From Streptomyces albireticuli (lineage in GTDB: Bacteria > Actinomycetota > Actinomycetes > Streptomycetales > Streptomycetaceae): a stretch of 64,000 nucleotides of DNA. This document shows positions 50,077 to 59,280 of the stretch, piece after piece. Within the stretch, counting starts at the first letter, position 1; every line of letters starts with the position of its first letter. The stretch covers positions 4,122,001 to 4,186,000 of the forward strand of contig NZ_CP021744.1 in assembly GCF_002192455.1 (NCBI RefSeq), given 5' to 3'. Under the pieces are notes generated by a model, which was given only the letters and a program-made list of their open reading frames with translations, did no database searches and was not told where the DNA came from. A program made the translations under genes and the position numbers.

Positions 50077-51762
50077 ATGACTCGCTCCGCCCGCCCCGCC
50101 CGTCCCTCCGACGGCGGCGGTTCCCCCCGCTCCCGCGCCGGCCAGCCGTCCCGTGGCGGCCAGTCCGGCCGTGGCGGCCAGTCCGCGCGCCGCCGCCCGG
50201 CCGCGGCTCCGCTCCAGGGGGACTTCGAGACGCCCGTCTCCACCACGCCGGCGCTGCCGCCCGTGGCCTCCTTCGCCGACCTGGACATGCCGAACGGCCT
50301 GCTCGCCACGCTGACCCGCGAGGGCGTCACCGAGCCGTTCCCGATCCAGGCCGCGACGCTGCCGAACTCCCTCAGCGGCCGTGACGTCCTCGGCCGCGGC
50401 CGCACCGGCTCCGGCAAGACCCTCGCCTTCGGCCTCGCGCTGCTGGCCCGTACGGCCGGCCGCCGCGCCGAGTCCGGGCGTCCGCTTGCCCTGGTGCTCG
50501 TGCCCACCCGTGAGCTGGCGCAGCAGGTCACCGACTCGCTCAGCGTCTACGCGACCGCCGTCAACCTGCGGATCGCCACGGTCGTCGGCGGCATGTCCAT
50601 CGGCCGGCAGGCCCAGTCGCTGGCGCGCGGCGCCGAGGTGCTGGTCGCCACCCCCGGCCGGCTCGCGGACCTGATCCAGCGCGGCGACTGCAAGCTCGGG
50701 GACGTGGCGATCACGGTCCTGGACGAGGCCGACCAGATGGCCGACATGGGCTTCCTGCCGCAGGTCACCAAGCTGCTCGACCAGGTGGACCCGGACGGGC
50801 AGCGGATGCTGTTCTCCGCCACCCTGGACCGCAACGTCGACCGGCTCGTGCGCCGCTTCCTGTCGGACCCGGTGACCCACTCCGTCGACGCGTCCGTGGG
50901 CGCGGTCTCCACGATGGACCACCACCTGTTCCACCTCACGGACCAGGACAAGAAGGACGCCGTCACGCGCATCGCCGCCCGCGAGGGCCGCGTGATCATG
51001 TTCGTGGACACCAAGCGCGGCGCCGACCGGCTGGTGAAGAAGCTGCTGTCCGAGGGTGTACGGGCGGCCGCGCTGCACGGCGGCAAGAGCCAGCCGCAGC
51101 GCAACCGCACCCTGGAGCTGTTCCGCACCGACCAGGTCACCGCCCTGGTCGCGACGAACGTCGCCGCGCGCGGCATCCACATCGACGGCCTCGACCTGGT
51201 CGTGAACATCGACCCGCCGACGGACCACAAGGACTACCTGCACCGCGGCGGCCGCACGGCGCGCGCGGGCGAGTCCGGCACGGTCGTCACGCTGGTGCTG
51301 CCCGAGCAGCGGCGCGAGATGAGCCGCATGATGGTCACGGCGAAGATCACCCCGAACGTCATCAACACCCACCCGCGCGACCCGGAGCTTGTCCGGATCA
51401 CCGGTGCCCGTGAGCCCAGTGGTGTCGCGGTGGTCATCGCGCCGCCGGCCCCGGCCCAGCCGCAGGGCTCCGGCAAGTCCTCGTCCCGTTCGCGTTCGCG
51501 CGGCTCCGGCTCGGGCGCGGCGGGCGGTTCCGCCGCCTCCGCCGGGACCGGTTCGCGCGGCAGCCGGGGCGGTCGCGGGCGTACGCGTACGGCGGAGTCG
51601 GGCGCTTCCGGTGGTTCCGGTGGCGGCGGCTTCCGTGGCCTGGCGGCCGGCGGCAACGGCAACGGCTCCCGCCGGTCCAGCGCCTCCCGCCCCGGCACCG
51701 CGGCGGGCCGCCCCCGGCGCAGCGGCGGCGGCGCGGGCGGCGGCGCCCGGCGTCCTTCCTAG
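50077..51762 (+). CDS. DEAD-box RNA helicase
   Basis: A 561-residue helicase of the RhlE/CsdA type. A 60-residue Arg/Ser/Gly-rich N-terminus precedes PFPIQAATLPNSLSGRD, GRTGSGKT, PTRELAQQV, VLDEADQMADMGF, SAT and GRTARAG. The C-terminal 110 residues are a Gly/Ser/Arg-rich disordered tail (SGGSGGGGFRG). ATG 50077 has GAGGGAAGG upstream. It shares high core similarity with the helicase at 45441, so the two look like an old duplication around tRNA-Lys, the DUF6227 gene and csp. Confidence 0.93.
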   Translation: MTRSARPARPSDGGGSPRSRAGQPSRGGQSGRGGQSARRRPAAAPLQGDFETPVSTTPALPPVASFADLDMPNGLLATLTREGVTEPFPIQAATLPNSLSGRDVLGRGRTGSGKTLAFGLALLARTAGRRAESGRPLALVLVPTRELAQQVTDSLSVYATAVNLRIATVVGGMSIGRQAQSLARGAEVLVATPGRLADLIQRGDCKLGDVAITVLDEADQMADMGFLPQVTKLLDQVDPDGQRMLFSATLDRNVDRLVRRFLSDPVTHSVDASVGAVSTMDHHLFHLTDQDKKDAVTRIAAREGRVIMFVDTKRGADRLVKKLLSEGVRAAALHGGKSQPQRNRTLELFRTDQVTALVATNVAARGIHIDGLDLVVNIDPPTDHKDYLHRGGRTARAGESGTVVTLVLPEQRREMSRMMVTAKITPNVINTHPRDPELVRITGAREPSGVAVVIAPPAPAQPQGSGKSSSRSRSRGSGSGAAGGSAASAGTGSRGSRGGRGRTRTAESGASGGSGGGGFRGLAAGGNGNGSRRSSASRPGTAAGRPRRSGGGAGGGARRPS

Positions 51763-51827
51763 GACGTAGCCGGCGGGGCCTTCCCGGCCTCGCTCTTCTT
51801 CCTCCGGGTTCGGTACGGACCTCGTTC

Positions 51828-51874
51828 CCTCAGGCGCCGGACGGGCTGTTCTTCAGCCCGTCCGGCGCCTGAGG
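51828..51874. repeat. Long perfect hairpin, Streptomyces dispersed-repeat type
   Basis: 21-bp perfect stem (CCTCAGGCGCCGGACGGGCTG and its complement) with a 5-base loop. The CGCCGGACGGGCTG core is one I recognise from many streptomycete intergenic regions. It also terminates the helicase transcript. Confidence 0.75.
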
Positions 51875-52034
51875 ACGTTCGGGAAGGGGCGGGTAGGGGA
51901 AAACCCGGCACGTACAGACCGCCCCCCCGCCCCCCAGGCCGCACCCGCTTGGCCCACCACCGTTCGCCCCACCGCCCCCCACCCGGAAGGGTAGGCCGCG
52001 TGACGTGCGGGACGTCCGGTCAGGAGAGAGCGCG

Positions 52035-53210
52035 GTGGGGAACGGAAACGGGCACCGGAACCCCGTGGCCAGGCGGGTCGTCCGCCGACTCCCGGCCGTT
52101 CTGATCGCCTGCGGGGTCCTCTTCGACCTCGCCACCCCCTCCCGCTACACCAGCGCCCCTCTCCTCTCCGCCGCGCCGCTCGTCGCGGCCCCCCTCTCCT
52201 CCTGGCGCGCGACCGCCGGCGCCGCCGCCGCGGCCACCGCGGCCGCGATCGCGCTCGCCCTCCACGCCAGCGCGGACGACGTCGGGGCGTCCCTGAGCGA
52301 GGTCCTCGCCATCGCGGTCGTCTCCCTCCTCGCCCTCGGCATCAACCGTCTCGCCCGCCGCAGCTCCCAGCAGCTGGCCTCGGCCCGGGGCATCGCCGAG
52401 ACCGCCCAGCGCGCCGTACTGCCGGTGCCGCCCGCCCGTATCGACAGCCTCCGGATCGCGGCGCGCTATGTCGCGGCGCAGGCGGACGCCCGGATCGGCG
52501 GCGATCTCTACGCCGTCCAGGACACCCCGCACGGCGTGCGCGTCATCGTCGGCGACGTACGGGGCAAGGGCCTGGAGGCGGTGGAGGCCGTCGCCGTGGT
52601 GATCGGCGCCTTCCGTGAGGCGGCCGAGCAGGAGCGCACGCTGGAGGGGCTCGCGGCACGGCTGGAGCGCGCGTTGCAGAGGGAGGGCTCCCGGCGCGCG
52701 AACCTTGATCAGTTCGAGGGCTTCACCACCGCCGTGCTGGGGGAGATGCCGCCCGGCGAGCCCGTCCTGCGCCTGGTCAACCGTGGTCACCCGGCGCCCC
52801 TCCTGCTCTACGCGGACGGCCGCGTCGGGGAGGCGGAGCCGGCCGTACCGGCCCTGCCCCTCGGGATGGGGGAGCTGGGGATGTGGCCGGACCGGGTGGA
52901 GGAGTGGGAGTTCCCCACCGGGGCGATGCTGCTGCTGTTCACGGACGGGGTGACAGAGGCCCGTGACGCGAACGGCGTCTTCTACGACCCACGGACCCGG
53001 CTGTCGGGCCGCCCCTTCAGGAGCCCGGAGTCGCTCCTCGACGTCCTCATCATGGACGTCACCCACCACTCGGGCGGGCACACGGAGGACGACATGGCGC
53101 TGCTGGCCATTCGGCGCGGGGACGGCCGCTATCAGCGCGCGGTGACCGGGTCGGCGTCCGGTGCGACGGCCGTGCGGAAACCGGCGGGCACCGTCCGTAG
53201 TGGATCTTGA
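52035..53210 (+). CDS. Membrane PP2C/SpoIIE-type serine phosphatase
   Basis: A 391-residue protein. The N-terminal 110 residues hold about four membrane helices (LPAVLIACGVLFDLA, LAIAVVSLLALGINRLA). The C-terminal SpoIIE domain has the metal-site motifs IGGDLYAVQ, VGDVRGKGLEA, LVNRGHPAPLLL, LFTDGVTEARD and HTEDDMALLAI, all with their Asp residues, so it should be active. Such enzymes dephosphorylate anti-anti-sigma factors. GTG 52035 follows AGGAGAGAG. No anti-sigma gene is next to it. Confidence 0.9.
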   Translation: MGNGNGHRNPVARRVVRRLPAVLIACGVLFDLATPSRYTSAPLLSAAPLVAAPLSSWRATAGAAAAATAAAIALALHASADDVGASLSEVLAIAVVSLLALGINRLARRSSQQLASARGIAETAQRAVLPVPPARIDSLRIAARYVAAQADARIGGDLYAVQDTPHGVRVIVGDVRGKGLEAVEAVAVVIGAFREAAEQERTLEGLAARLERALQREGSRRANLDQFEGFTTAVLGEMPPGEPVLRLVNRGHPAPLLLYADGRVGEAEPAVPALPLGMGELGMWPDRVEEWEFPTGAMLLLFTDGVTEARDANGVFYDPRTRLSGRPFRSPESLLDVLIMDVTHHSGGHTEDDMALLAIRRGDGRYQRAVTGSASGATAVRKPAGTVRSGS

Positions 53211-53448
53211 TCCGCGCGCATTTCCCCTCTCGGCGCACGGCCGAAGGGCGGCCGGTTGTGCGAACGGATGCCTGCTCAGGTAAGCGCCCGGATGTGCGAA
53301 CTGACGAATGATCACCTGGACGTGAATCGTAAAGTCTGGCCAAGAAGCCCGCGGATTCACGCTTTCGGCTTGGATTCCGGCTGGCAAGTCTATTAACGTT
53401 CGATAACGCAGCGCGGTCCTCACAACCGCCGTAAGAGGCGGCGCCGTG

Positions 53449-53607
53449 CGCCTTCGCCGAATCCCTCGGGCACAGCTCCACCTGATCCACCAGCGGTATC
53501 TGGGAACCGGGGAACCACCAACCCTGGGGTGAATCGGGCCGCACTCCGGCCCGTAGGAGACCTTCCTGCTCCGAACCCGTCAGCTAACCCGGTAGGCGAG
53601 AAGGAAG
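53449..53607 (+). promoter_or_regulatory. c-di-AMP riboswitch (ydaO/yuaA type)
   Basis: The leader reads TTCGCCGAATCCCTCGGGC, ACAGCTCC, GGTATCTGGGAACCGGGG, AACCCTGGGGTGAATC, CGTAGGAGACCTTCCTGCTC, CGAACCCGTCAGCTAACCC and GGTAGGCGAGAAGG. These are the conserved blocks of the ydaO family in order, closed by a CGCCTTCGCC/GGCGAGAAGG P1 stem. In streptomycetes this riboswitch lowers expression of wall hydrolases when c-di-AMP is high. It ends 17 bases before the M23 gene. Confidence 0.93.
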
Positions 53608-53624
53608 GAAAGGAGAACGCCCCC

Positions 53625-55124
53625 GTGGCGTCCAACGAGCCTGCCCTTGGCGACAGTCCACTGCCGCACGCCCCTTCGCTGCCCGCCGGGTACGGGATGC
53701 CGTACGTGACGGACCACGCCGCCGCACACGCGCCCGAGCCCGGACACGCGGCGGAATACGCATCCGAATACGCGCCCGAGTACGAGGCCGGGTACGGGTA
53801 CGGGTCCGGCTATGAGGCCGAGTACGCGTCCGGCCCGTATACGGCCGGTTACGAAAACGCCCATGTACCCGAGTACACGGCCGATTACGGGTCCGAGCCG
53901 TTGCCCGGACCGGTCCCCGGACTCGTTCCCGGATACATGCCCGCGTACGTCGAGCCGGGCGGGAGGGCCGAGCCGGAGGAGGCTTCCGGCCCGGTGAGCG
54001 CCGGGCCCGTGGTCCCCGCCCCCGCTCCTTCCTCCGCCTCCGCCCGGGGCCGGCACCGCGTGGCCAAGCAGCGCGGCGGCACGATGGCCCGCAGCGGCGC
54101 GGTGCTCGGCGTCGGTGTCATGGCGGCCGTCGGCGCGGGCGGCATGGCGAGCGCCCAGGACCGTCCGCCGGCCCCGATATCCGTGCCGGACCTGTCGGGG
54201 ATCCCCGGCGTCGGGGCGTTCATGAGCAAGGGCGACGCGGGTACGGCCGAGAAGGCCGCCGACGGGAAGGGCAAGGCTGCCGCGGGCTCCGGAAGAGCCG
54301 CGGTCGAAGCGGCCGCCGCCGCGCCCGGCGCCGATCAGCCGCTGACCCGGGCGGGCCTGTCCGCCGAGGACGTGGCCCGCGGCACGGCGACGGCCGGCGA
54401 GGCGCTGCGCGCCCGCATCCTCCAGCAGGCGGAGTACCAGCAGAACGCCGCCGACGACGAGGCGCGCGACGCCAAGACGCGGGAGGCCGTGGAGGCGCAG
54501 CGGGAGGCCGCCCGGGAGCGGGCGGCGGAGGTGAAGGCCGCGAAGGCGGAGGCCCGTGAGGCGGCCGAGGCGGAGAAGGCGGAAGCCGAGGCGAAGGCCA
54601 AGGAGGAGAAGGCGGAGGCGGAGAAGCGGGAGCACGCGTCCTCGTCCCCTTCCTCTCATGGGTCCTCTCATGGGTCCTCCAAGGGGTCCTCCGGGTCGTC
54701 CTCGGGGTCCGGTGCGGGCGCGCGCTCGGGCTCGTACAGCCTGCCGGTCGGCTCGTACACCCTGACCGCGGGCTTCGGCCAGGCGGGCAACATGTGGTCC
54801 GCGAATCACACCGGTGAGGACTTCGCCGCCCCGACGGGCACGCCCGTCAAGGCGGTGGGCGGCGGCACGATCACCCAGGCGGGCTGGGCGGGCGCGTACG
54901 GCTACCGCATCGTGCTGCGGCTGGACGACGGTACGGAGCTGTGGTTCTGCCACCTGTCGTCGATGGTCGTGACGTCGGGGAAGGTCGCGGCCGGGGACGT
55001 CATCGGCCGGGTCGGGGCGACGGGCAACGTCACCGGTCCGCATCTGCACCTGGAGGTCCGGCCGGGCGGCGCGGGCCCGGTGGACCCGCTGTCGTGGCTG
55101 CGCGCGAGGGGCCTTCAGCCGTAG
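53625..55124 (+). CDS. M23 peptidase with Tyr-rich cytoplasmic region, under riboswitch control
   Basis: A 499-residue protein. Residues 44-109 are repetitive and Tyr/Glu/Pro-rich (EYASEYAPEYEAGYGYG). A single membrane helix lies at about 157-177, a long Ala/Glu coiled coil at about 260-337, then a Ser/Gly linker. The M23 (LytM) endopeptidase domain is at about 371-490, with H395 and D399 (HTGEDFA), H443 (FCHLS) and H473/H475 (GPHLHLEV), so the zinc site is complete. It should cut peptidoglycan cross-links outside the membrane. GTG 53625 follows GAAGGAAAGGAGAA. Confidence 0.93.
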   Translation: MASNEPALGDSPLPHAPSLPAGYGMPYVTDHAAAHAPEPGHAAEYASEYAPEYEAGYGYGSGYEAEYASGPYTAGYENAHVPEYTADYGSEPLPGPVPGLVPGYMPAYVEPGGRAEPEEASGPVSAGPVVPAPAPSSASARGRHRVAKQRGGTMARSGAVLGVGVMAAVGAGGMASAQDRPPAPISVPDLSGIPGVGAFMSKGDAGTAEKAADGKGKAAAGSGRAAVEAAAAAPGADQPLTRAGLSAEDVARGTATAGEALRARILQQAEYQQNAADDEARDAKTREAVEAQREAARERAAEVKAAKAEAREAAEAEKAEAEAKAKEEKAEAEKREHASSSPSSHGSSHGSSKGSSGSSSGSGAGARSGSYSLPVGSYTLTAGFGQAGNMWSANHTGEDFAAPTGTPVKAVGGGTITQAGWAGAYGYRIVLRLDDGTELWFCHLSSMVVTSGKVAAGDVIGRVGATGNVTGPHLHLEVRPGGAGPVDPLSWLRARGLQP

Positions 55125-55213
55125 CGGGGTCCGGTCTGCCCTGGCGGAGGTCCGGTCCGCCGTAGCGGGGGCCCGGGCTGCATATCCGGCGCCCGAGTGG
55201 TTACCCGGCGCGT

Positions 55214-56704
55214 GTGACGGCTCACGCGACGCCAGACGCGACCCCTGACGCGGCGCTCACCACCTCCGTGCCCGCCCGGCTCGACCGGTTGCCCTGGTCG
55301 AGGTGGCACTGGACGGTGGTGATCGGCCTCGGCACGGTCTGGATCCTCGACGGCCTGGAGGTCACGGTCGTCGGCAACATCGCCGGCCGGCTGTCGGAGT
55401 CCGGCAGTGGCCTGCCCGTGACGTCCGGGCAGGTCACGGGTTTGGCGGCGGCGCTGTACGTGGCGGGGGCCTGTAGTGGCGCGCTGTTCTTCGGCCGGAT
55501 GACCGACAAGTACGGCCGTAAGAAGCTCTTCATCGTGACGCTCGCGGTCTATCTGGCCGCGACCGCGCTCACGGCGCTGTCCTTCTCCTCCTGGTGGTTC
55601 TTCGCGTTCCGCTTCCTGACGGGCTTCGGCATCGGGGGCGAGTACGCGGCCATCAACTCCGCCATCGACGAGCTGATCCCCGCCGCCTTCCGGGGCCGCG
55701 TCGACCTGATCATCAACGGCAGCTTCTGGCTGGGCGCGGTCGGTGGCTCCCTGCTGTCCCTCGTCATGCTGGACACGGACATCTTCCCCATGGAGGTGGG
55801 CTGGCGGCTGACCTTCGCGCTGGGCGTCGTCCTGGGGCTGGTCATCCTGCTCGTACGCCGCCATGTGCCGGAGAGCCCGCGGTGGCTCTTCATCCACGGG
55901 CGGGGAAAAGAGGCCGAGGAACTCGTCACGTCGATCGAGCGGCGGGTGGAGGCGGAGAAGGGGCACGGGCTGCCGCCGCCGGAGGGTGAGATCACCATCC
56001 ACCAGCGAGGCCCCATCACGTTCCGCGAAATAGCCCGCACGGTCTTCTCGGACTACCGGCGGCGGGCGGTCCTGGGCCTGTCGCTCTTCATCGGGCAGGC
56101 GTTTCTCTACAACGCCATCACGTTCGGCTTCGGGGCCATCCTCACGACGTTCTTCGGCGTCTCCACCTCGCGTACGGGCTACTTCTTCGCGGTCATCGCG
56201 GCGGGGAACTTCATCGGCCCGCTGGTGCTCGGAAAGCTTTTCGACACGGTCGGCCGGCGGGTCATGATCTCGTCCACCTATCTGCTCTCCGGGATCCTGC
56301 TCTTCGGCACGGCGTGGCTCTTCGGCGCCGGCCGGCTGACGGCCACGACCCTCACCGCGTGCTGGGCGGTCGTCCTCTTCTTCGCCTCCGCGGGCGCGAG
56401 CAGCGCCTATCTCACCGTTTCCGAGATCTTCCCGATGGAGACGCGGGCCATGGCCATCGCGTTCTTCTACGCCCTGGGAACGGCGGCCGGCGGCATCAGC
56501 GGGCCCCTGCTCTTCTCCGACCTGACCAGCAGCGGCGTCGTCGGCGACACGGTCCTGGCCTTCCAGGTCGGCGCGTCGCTGATGTGCCTGGCGGGCCTGG
56601 TCGCCGCGTTCCTCGCGGTACGTGCGGAGGGGCGCTCGCTGGAATCGATCGCGGAACCCTTGTCGGCGAAGCGCCCCGGGCCCGTACCGGCGACCGCGGA
56701 ATAA
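55214..56704 (+). CDS. MFS transporter (sugar/organic acid porter type)
   Basis: A 496-residue protein with twelve predicted helices. The loop motif GRMTDKYGRKKLF after helix 2, FLTGFGIGGEYAAIN in helix 4-5 and the VPESPRWLFIHGRG central-loop motif place it in the metabolite:H+/sugar-porter group. A second GRR loop (LFDTVGRRVMI) is in the C-terminal half. The start is GTG 55214, with no strong ribosome-binding site. The aldo/keto reductase follows after 29 bases, so they probably form an operon handling one compound. Substrate unknown. Confidence 0.9.
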   Translation: MTAHATPDATPDAALTTSVPARLDRLPWSRWHWTVVIGLGTVWILDGLEVTVVGNIAGRLSESGSGLPVTSGQVTGLAAALYVAGACSGALFFGRMTDKYGRKKLFIVTLAVYLAATALTALSFSSWWFFAFRFLTGFGIGGEYAAINSAIDELIPAAFRGRVDLIINGSFWLGAVGGSLLSLVMLDTDIFPMEVGWRLTFALGVVLGLVILLVRRHVPESPRWLFIHGRGKEAEELVTSIERRVEAEKGHGLPPPEGEITIHQRGPITFREIARTVFSDYRRRAVLGLSLFIGQAFLYNAITFGFGAILTTFFGVSTSRTGYFFAVIAAGNFIGPLVLGKLFDTVGRRVMISSTYLLSGILLFGTAWLFGAGRLTATTLTACWAVVLFFASAGASSAYLTVSEIFPMETRAMAIAFFYALGTAAGGISGPLLFSDLTSSGVVGDTVLAFQVGASLMCLAGLVAAFLAVRAEGRSLESIAEPLSAKRPGPVPATAE

Positions 56705-56733
56705 CCACCTCCGTAAGGGAGTTAAACCGGAAC

Positions 56734-57678
<945 letters not shown>

Positions 57679-57736
57679 GGACCGAGGGCAGGGGTGGGCG
57701 GCTCAGGATCCGCCCACCCGGGGCCTGCCGGGTCAG

Positions 57737-57860
57737 GCACTCAGGCCCTTCGGACCAGACACTCGGGCCCTTCGGACCATGCCTTCGGGCCCGGCTCTTC
57801 GGACCATGCCTTCAGGCCCGGCTCTTCGGACCAGGTATTCAGGCCCGGCTCTCCACGACC
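57737..57860. repeat. Tandem repeat of 22- and 27-bp units
   Basis: Two 22-bp units (..CTC(A/G)GGCCCTTCGGACCA) are followed by two 27-bp units (TGCCTTC(A/G)GGCCCGGCTCTTCGGACCA) and a partial fifth. The last unit contains the stop codon of the minus-strand gene at 57839. Confidence 0.85.
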
Positions 57861-58138
57861 CAGGAGGCGAGGGCGACCCCGCCGGCCACGGCGAACACGG
57901 ACGGCCAGGCCCCGATCTTCTTGGCCAGCGGGTGCGACCCGCCGAACGCGGCCACGTAGAGCCCGGTCAGCGCGGCGGCCTTGGGCGCCCCGACCGTGCC
58001 GCTCCACTGCCGGGCGGCCACGGCCCCGGCGGCCGCCAGCGCCACCCCACCAAGGGGCCGCTTCTTGGTCCACCGGGCGATGCCGTACCCACCGACGAGC
58101 CCACCAGCGGCAACAACAGACGTCGGAATCCGACCCAT
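57839..58138 (-). CDS. Small hydrophobic membrane protein
   Basis: A 99-residue protein with three likely membrane helices (VVAAGGLVGGYGIARW, LGGVALAAAGAVAARQW, FAVAGGVALASWVVE) rich in Ala and Gly. ATG 58138 has GGAGG 7 bases upstream. Its last codons run into the tandem repeat. No family is recognised. It follows the MarR-type gene on the same strand after 85 bases. Confidence 0.7.
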   Translation of the reverse strand: MGRIPTSVVAAGGLVGGYGIARWTKKRPLGGVALAAAGAVAARQWSGTVGAPKAAALTGLYVAAFGGSHPLAKKIGAWPSVFAVAGGVALASWVVESRA

Positions 58139-58223
58139 CCCGCAACCTCCGCATCAAGGAACGAACTGCCTGGCCCCAAGCTAACTCGACGGCTCGCGGA
58201 GCTCGGCGGGCGGGGTTCTTTCG

Positions 58224-58664
58224 CTACGAGCCGGAGGCGGCAGGGCCGAGATTGCCCTCGATCCTGCCCAGCAGCCGGGTGACGGCGGCCCGGTCCGCTT
58301 CGTCGAGGCCGTGCAGTGTGAGGTCCTCCAGCTGCTGCCAGGCCTGGACGACCTGCTCCTGAAGCGCCTGCGCGGCGGCCGTGGGCTCGACGAGAACAGC
58401 GCGGCGGTCGGTGTCGCTGCGCCGCCGCCGGACGAATCCCGCCTGCTCCAGCCGCTGGACCATCCGCGTCACGGTGGAGGCGTCCAGGCCGAGCAGATCG
58501 ATCAACTGAGCCTGAGGCTGGGGCCCGTGGTCCCACAGCTGCATCATCAGCAACTCCTGCCCGGGGTGCAGACCGAGGCGGCGCAGCAGCTGGCCGGCGG
58601 CGGCGCGGTGGAGGCGGGCGACGCGGGCGAGGGCGTGGCTGACGGTGTCGTGGGTGGCGGACAT
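58224..58664 (-). CDS. MarR-family transcriptional regulator
   Basis: A 146-residue repressor-type protein. The winged helix is PGQELLMMQLWDHGPQPQAQLIDLLGLDASTVTRMVQRLEQAGFVRRRRSDTDRRAV, with the wing Arg residues typical of MarR. The start ATG 58664 (SATHDTVSHALARVARLHRAA) is preferred over an upstream Met because the region before it is promoter-like. It is divergent from the DUF1857-type gene, which it probably controls. Ligand unknown. Confidence 0.88.
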   Translation of the reverse strand: MSATHDTVSHALARVARLHRAAAGQLLRRLGLHPGQELLMMQLWDHGPQPQAQLIDLLGLDASTVTRMVQRLEQAGFVRRRRSDTDRRAVLVEPTAAAQALQEQVVQAWQQLEDLTLHGLDEADRAAVTRLLGRIEGNLGPAASGS

Positions 58665-58792
58665 GAAGTGATTGTACAAGCAAGGATGTAGCCGATCCTG
58701 GCGGGTGACCCCTAGGACTGCTTGCGAAGATCGCCCCCGAGACATTTAATTGGCCGCACAAGCAATATCCTGCTTCTCAGGGGAGGAAAGCC
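58665..58792. promoter_or_regulatory. Divergent promoter/operator region of the MarR and DUF1857-type genes
   Basis: AT-richer than its surroundings. TTGTACAAGCAA lies at the MarR side (58673-58684) and AAGCA-N6-TGCTT near 58763-58778; the AAGCA/TGCTT word recurs, as expected of MarR operators. Confidence 0.45.
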
Positions 58793-59260
58793 ATGCGAAC
58801 CATCAGCGCGACCGTGCCCGTCAACGAGCCCGGCCGGCCGGACGAGGTCCACCTGGACCGCGACGACGTGTGGGCGGGGCTGCTCGACAAGGCGCAGAAC
58901 GCGGTGCCGTACGTGGCCGGGATGCAGGAGTGCACGGTCGTGGAGCGCAGGCCGGACGGCCTGGTGCGCGAGGTGGTCATCCACGGCGAGCGGATCCGCG
59001 AGGAGGTGGTCTTCCACCCGAAGCGCCGGGTCACCTTCTCCCGCCACGACGAGCGCGCGACCTGGCTGATCCACAACGACATCGCCGAGGACGAGAACGG
59101 GCTCACTCTCACCTTCAGCGCCACGATGGAGATCGAGGAGGGCGAGGAGGGCGACGGGCAGGCGGCGCGGGTGCGGGTGGGGTACCTGGAGGCTTTGCGG
59201 ACGACGTTGGCGCGGACTCGGGAGAACGTTGCCGCGGGGAGCATGGTCTCCGTGGGCTAG
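58793..59260 (+). CDS. AtaL-like DUF1857/SRPBCC family protein
   Basis: A 155-residue protein of the helix-grip (START/SRPBCC) fold. VPVNEPGRPDEVHLDRDDVWAGLLDKAQNAVPYVAGMQECTVVE matches the DUF1857 start pattern as I know it, with the later beta strands RRVTFSRHDERATWLIHNDI and LTLTFSATMEIEE lining a hydrophobic pocket. ATG 58793 follows GGGAGGAAA. It probably binds a small hydrophobic ligand; adjacency to a MarR regulator suggests induction by it. Confidence 0.75.
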   Translation: MRTISATVPVNEPGRPDEVHLDRDDVWAGLLDKAQNAVPYVAGMQECTVVERRPDGLVREVVIHGERIREEVVFHPKRRVTFSRHDERATWLIHNDIAEDENGLTLTFSATMEIEEGEEGDGQAARVRVGYLEALRTTLARTRENVAAGSMVSVG

Positions 59261-59280
59261 GCCGTGGTGGCGAGGGTGGC

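Noticed and set aside
57741..58157. 138-codon frame overlapping the small membrane protein
   Set aside because: It runs through the tandem repeat in a different frame and lacks a ribosome-binding site.
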